Source: an uncultured Gammaproteobacteria bacterium (GTDB taxonomy: Bacteria; Pseudomonadota; Gammaproteobacteria; Chromatiales; Chromatiaceae). From it: a stretch of 13,929 nucleotides of DNA. A program made the position numbers and the translations under genes. The notes under the pieces were generated by a model, which was given only the letters and a program-made list of their open reading frames with translations, ran no database searches and was not told where the DNA came from. Location of the stretch: positions 1-13,929 of the forward strand of contig CALAZS010000277.1 of NCBI GenBank assembly GCA_937926265.1, in the 5' to 3' direction. Positions 12,978 to 13,929 of this stretch are shown here, in pieces (position 1 is the first letter of the stretch; the number at the start of each line of letters is the position of its first letter).

Positions 12978-13929
12978 TTAGCGCAGATTGTTTACAAGGT
13001 TATTGTTAAAACGGTTTTTTCGCTGGCTGGACTCAGGTACTTCTTCAAGGTTTTCATTTTTAACCTGGCGACGTATTTTATTCATACGCTCATCACTGCC
13101 GGGGTGCGTCTGGTTAAATGCATTTTTGAGATCAATGTCGCCCTGGGGATTGAAAAAGTCATTGGAAAAATCCTGTGAGGCAGCAGGTTTTTCGTCACCC
13201 ATGGTCTTCTCAATAAAGCTTTTTAATGCCATAGGGTTGTAACCGGCATAACTGAGTATTAGCACGGCTTCTTCATCGGCACTGGTTTCCTGTGACTGAG
13301 AGTATCCTGAGTCAATCAGTTGTACAACGATGTCATCTACCGATGCACCAAACGACTGTTTTAGCATGTAGGCCTGTCGAGCATAGTTCAAATCATTATC
13401 CATCACGACACTGCTGAGAATTTGTCCGGCTTCGGTCAGGTTGGATGACTTAATCGCAGCCAGGCCATGTCTCTGGCTGATGTGTGCGATTTCGTGGGCG
13501 ATAACGCCGGCCAACTGGTCTTCTGATTCACACAGAGACAGCAGTTTGTCGCTTAAAATGATAAAACCGCCCGGAGTGGAGTAGGCACGTACCTCATCTG
13601 AATTAATCACCTGCACCCGATAGCCTGAGAAAGTTTCCGGCCTGGAGGAGAATTGCGCCAGGTAGGTTGCAAGGCTGTTAAGGTAAAAATGAAGTTGTTT
13701 TTTGTTAACGGCTTTATGATTGCCAAAGATTTGTGCCGCTGCCGCACGTCCCAGGTAGTATTCCTGTTCCGGGGTTAAGTCCTCGAAGCTCTTGATCGCA
13801 GATTTACCGGCTTTAACCAGTTTCCAGATAGAACGAACTGCCTGGGTGGTGTCGTCCTCATCACTCTGGAACATCGAGGTGATATCACCATCGGAACCTC
13901 CAATGCTCAATCCAAAAGCCGTTGCCTGT
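12978..13929 (-). CDS. M48 family metalloprotease, 5' end outside window
   Basis: A zinc metallopeptidase of the M48 (BepA/LoiP/HtpX-like) group, probably periplasmic and concerned with envelope protein quality control. HEIAH (about 13496-13482) supplies the two zinc histidines and the catalytic glutamate. The downstream ETSADEEAV helix supplies the third zinc ligand, as in the M48 pattern ESxADxxA. Before it are the strand AYSTPGGFIILSDKLL and the helix QLAGVIAHE, both typical. The first possible in-window start is a TTG at 13910. The frame is open to the right edge, reading Q-A-T-A-F-G-L before SIGGSD, which looks like the end of a signal peptide, so the true start and signal lie outside. 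No TPR repeats follow the protease domain, unlike full-length BepA: the C-terminus is short, polar and basic and ends NNLVNNLR. It precedes the GAF/HD-GYP gene by 17 bp and probably shares its transcript. Confidence 0.88.
   Translation of the reverse strand, partial: QATAFGLSIGGSDGDITSMFQSDEDDTTQAVRSIWKLVKAGKSAIKSFEDLTPEQEYYLGRAAAAQIFGNHKAVNKKQLHFYLNSLATYLAQFSSRPETFSGYRVQVINSDEVRAYSTPGGFIILSDKLLSLCESEDQLAGVIAHEIAHISQRHGLAAIKSSNLTEAGQILSSVVMDNDLNYARQAYMLKQSFGASVDDIVVQLIDSGYSQSQETSADEEAVLILSYAGYNPMALKSFIEKTMGDEKPAASQDFSNDFFNPQGDIDLKNAFNQTHPGSDERMNKIRRQVKNENLEEVPESSQRKNRFNNNLVNNLR

Overview
This window looks like a chromosomal segment of a gammaproteobacterium that is not a close relative of the enterics. 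The base composition is moderate (roughly mid-40s % G+C, judged by eye). The gene sets are typical of that class: a YafS-type methyltransferase, rnhA and dnaQ in one block, and the protein quality-control block tig-clpP-clpX-lon in another. Most of the window is conserved housekeeping DNA. I see no CRISPR array, prophage, transposase or obvious toxin-antitoxin module. I did not find a clearly novel multi-gene system. The less well understood parts are the envelope genes at 1.9-4.8 kb, the structured spacers before clpX and lon, and the GAF/HD-GYP plus M48 pair at the right end.

Left block (1-1866, + strand): a YafS-like methyltransferase (5' end outside the window), rnhA (RNase HI) and dnaQ (DNA polymerase III epsilon proofreading subunit). 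They are packed with a 17-bp overlap and then a 3-bp gap, so they are probably one transcript.

Middle block (1889-4882): a DUF3300 exported protein with a long low-complexity tail, then a DUF2950 exported protein. These two families are often found side by side. Between them lie three perfect copies of a 14-bp repeat. A REP-like palindromic pair of hairpins follows, then a small exported protein that I do not recognise. A tRNA-Leu(UAG) on the minus strand has a good promoter of its own.

Right-centre block (5063-11187, + strand): trigger factor, ClpP, ClpX and Lon, with every catalytic and binding residue I checked intact. The spacers are structured. A convincing intrinsic terminator follows clpP, an inverted repeat sits in the clpX leader, and the clpX-lon spacer holds three consecutive hairpins plus three imperfect repeats abutting the lon ribosome binding site. 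The usual downstream neighbour hupB is absent.

Right end (11197-13929, - strand): an M48 metalloprotease (5' end outside the window) followed 17 bp later by a GAF plus HD-GYP phosphodiesterase-type protein with a roughly 170-residue insertion inside its HD-GYP domain. This pair runs convergent to lon with only 9 bp between stop codons. The layout therefore places cytosolic proteolysis genes (ClpXP, Lon) next to an envelope protease and a likely cyclic-dinucleotide signalling protein. That functional link is only suggested by position.
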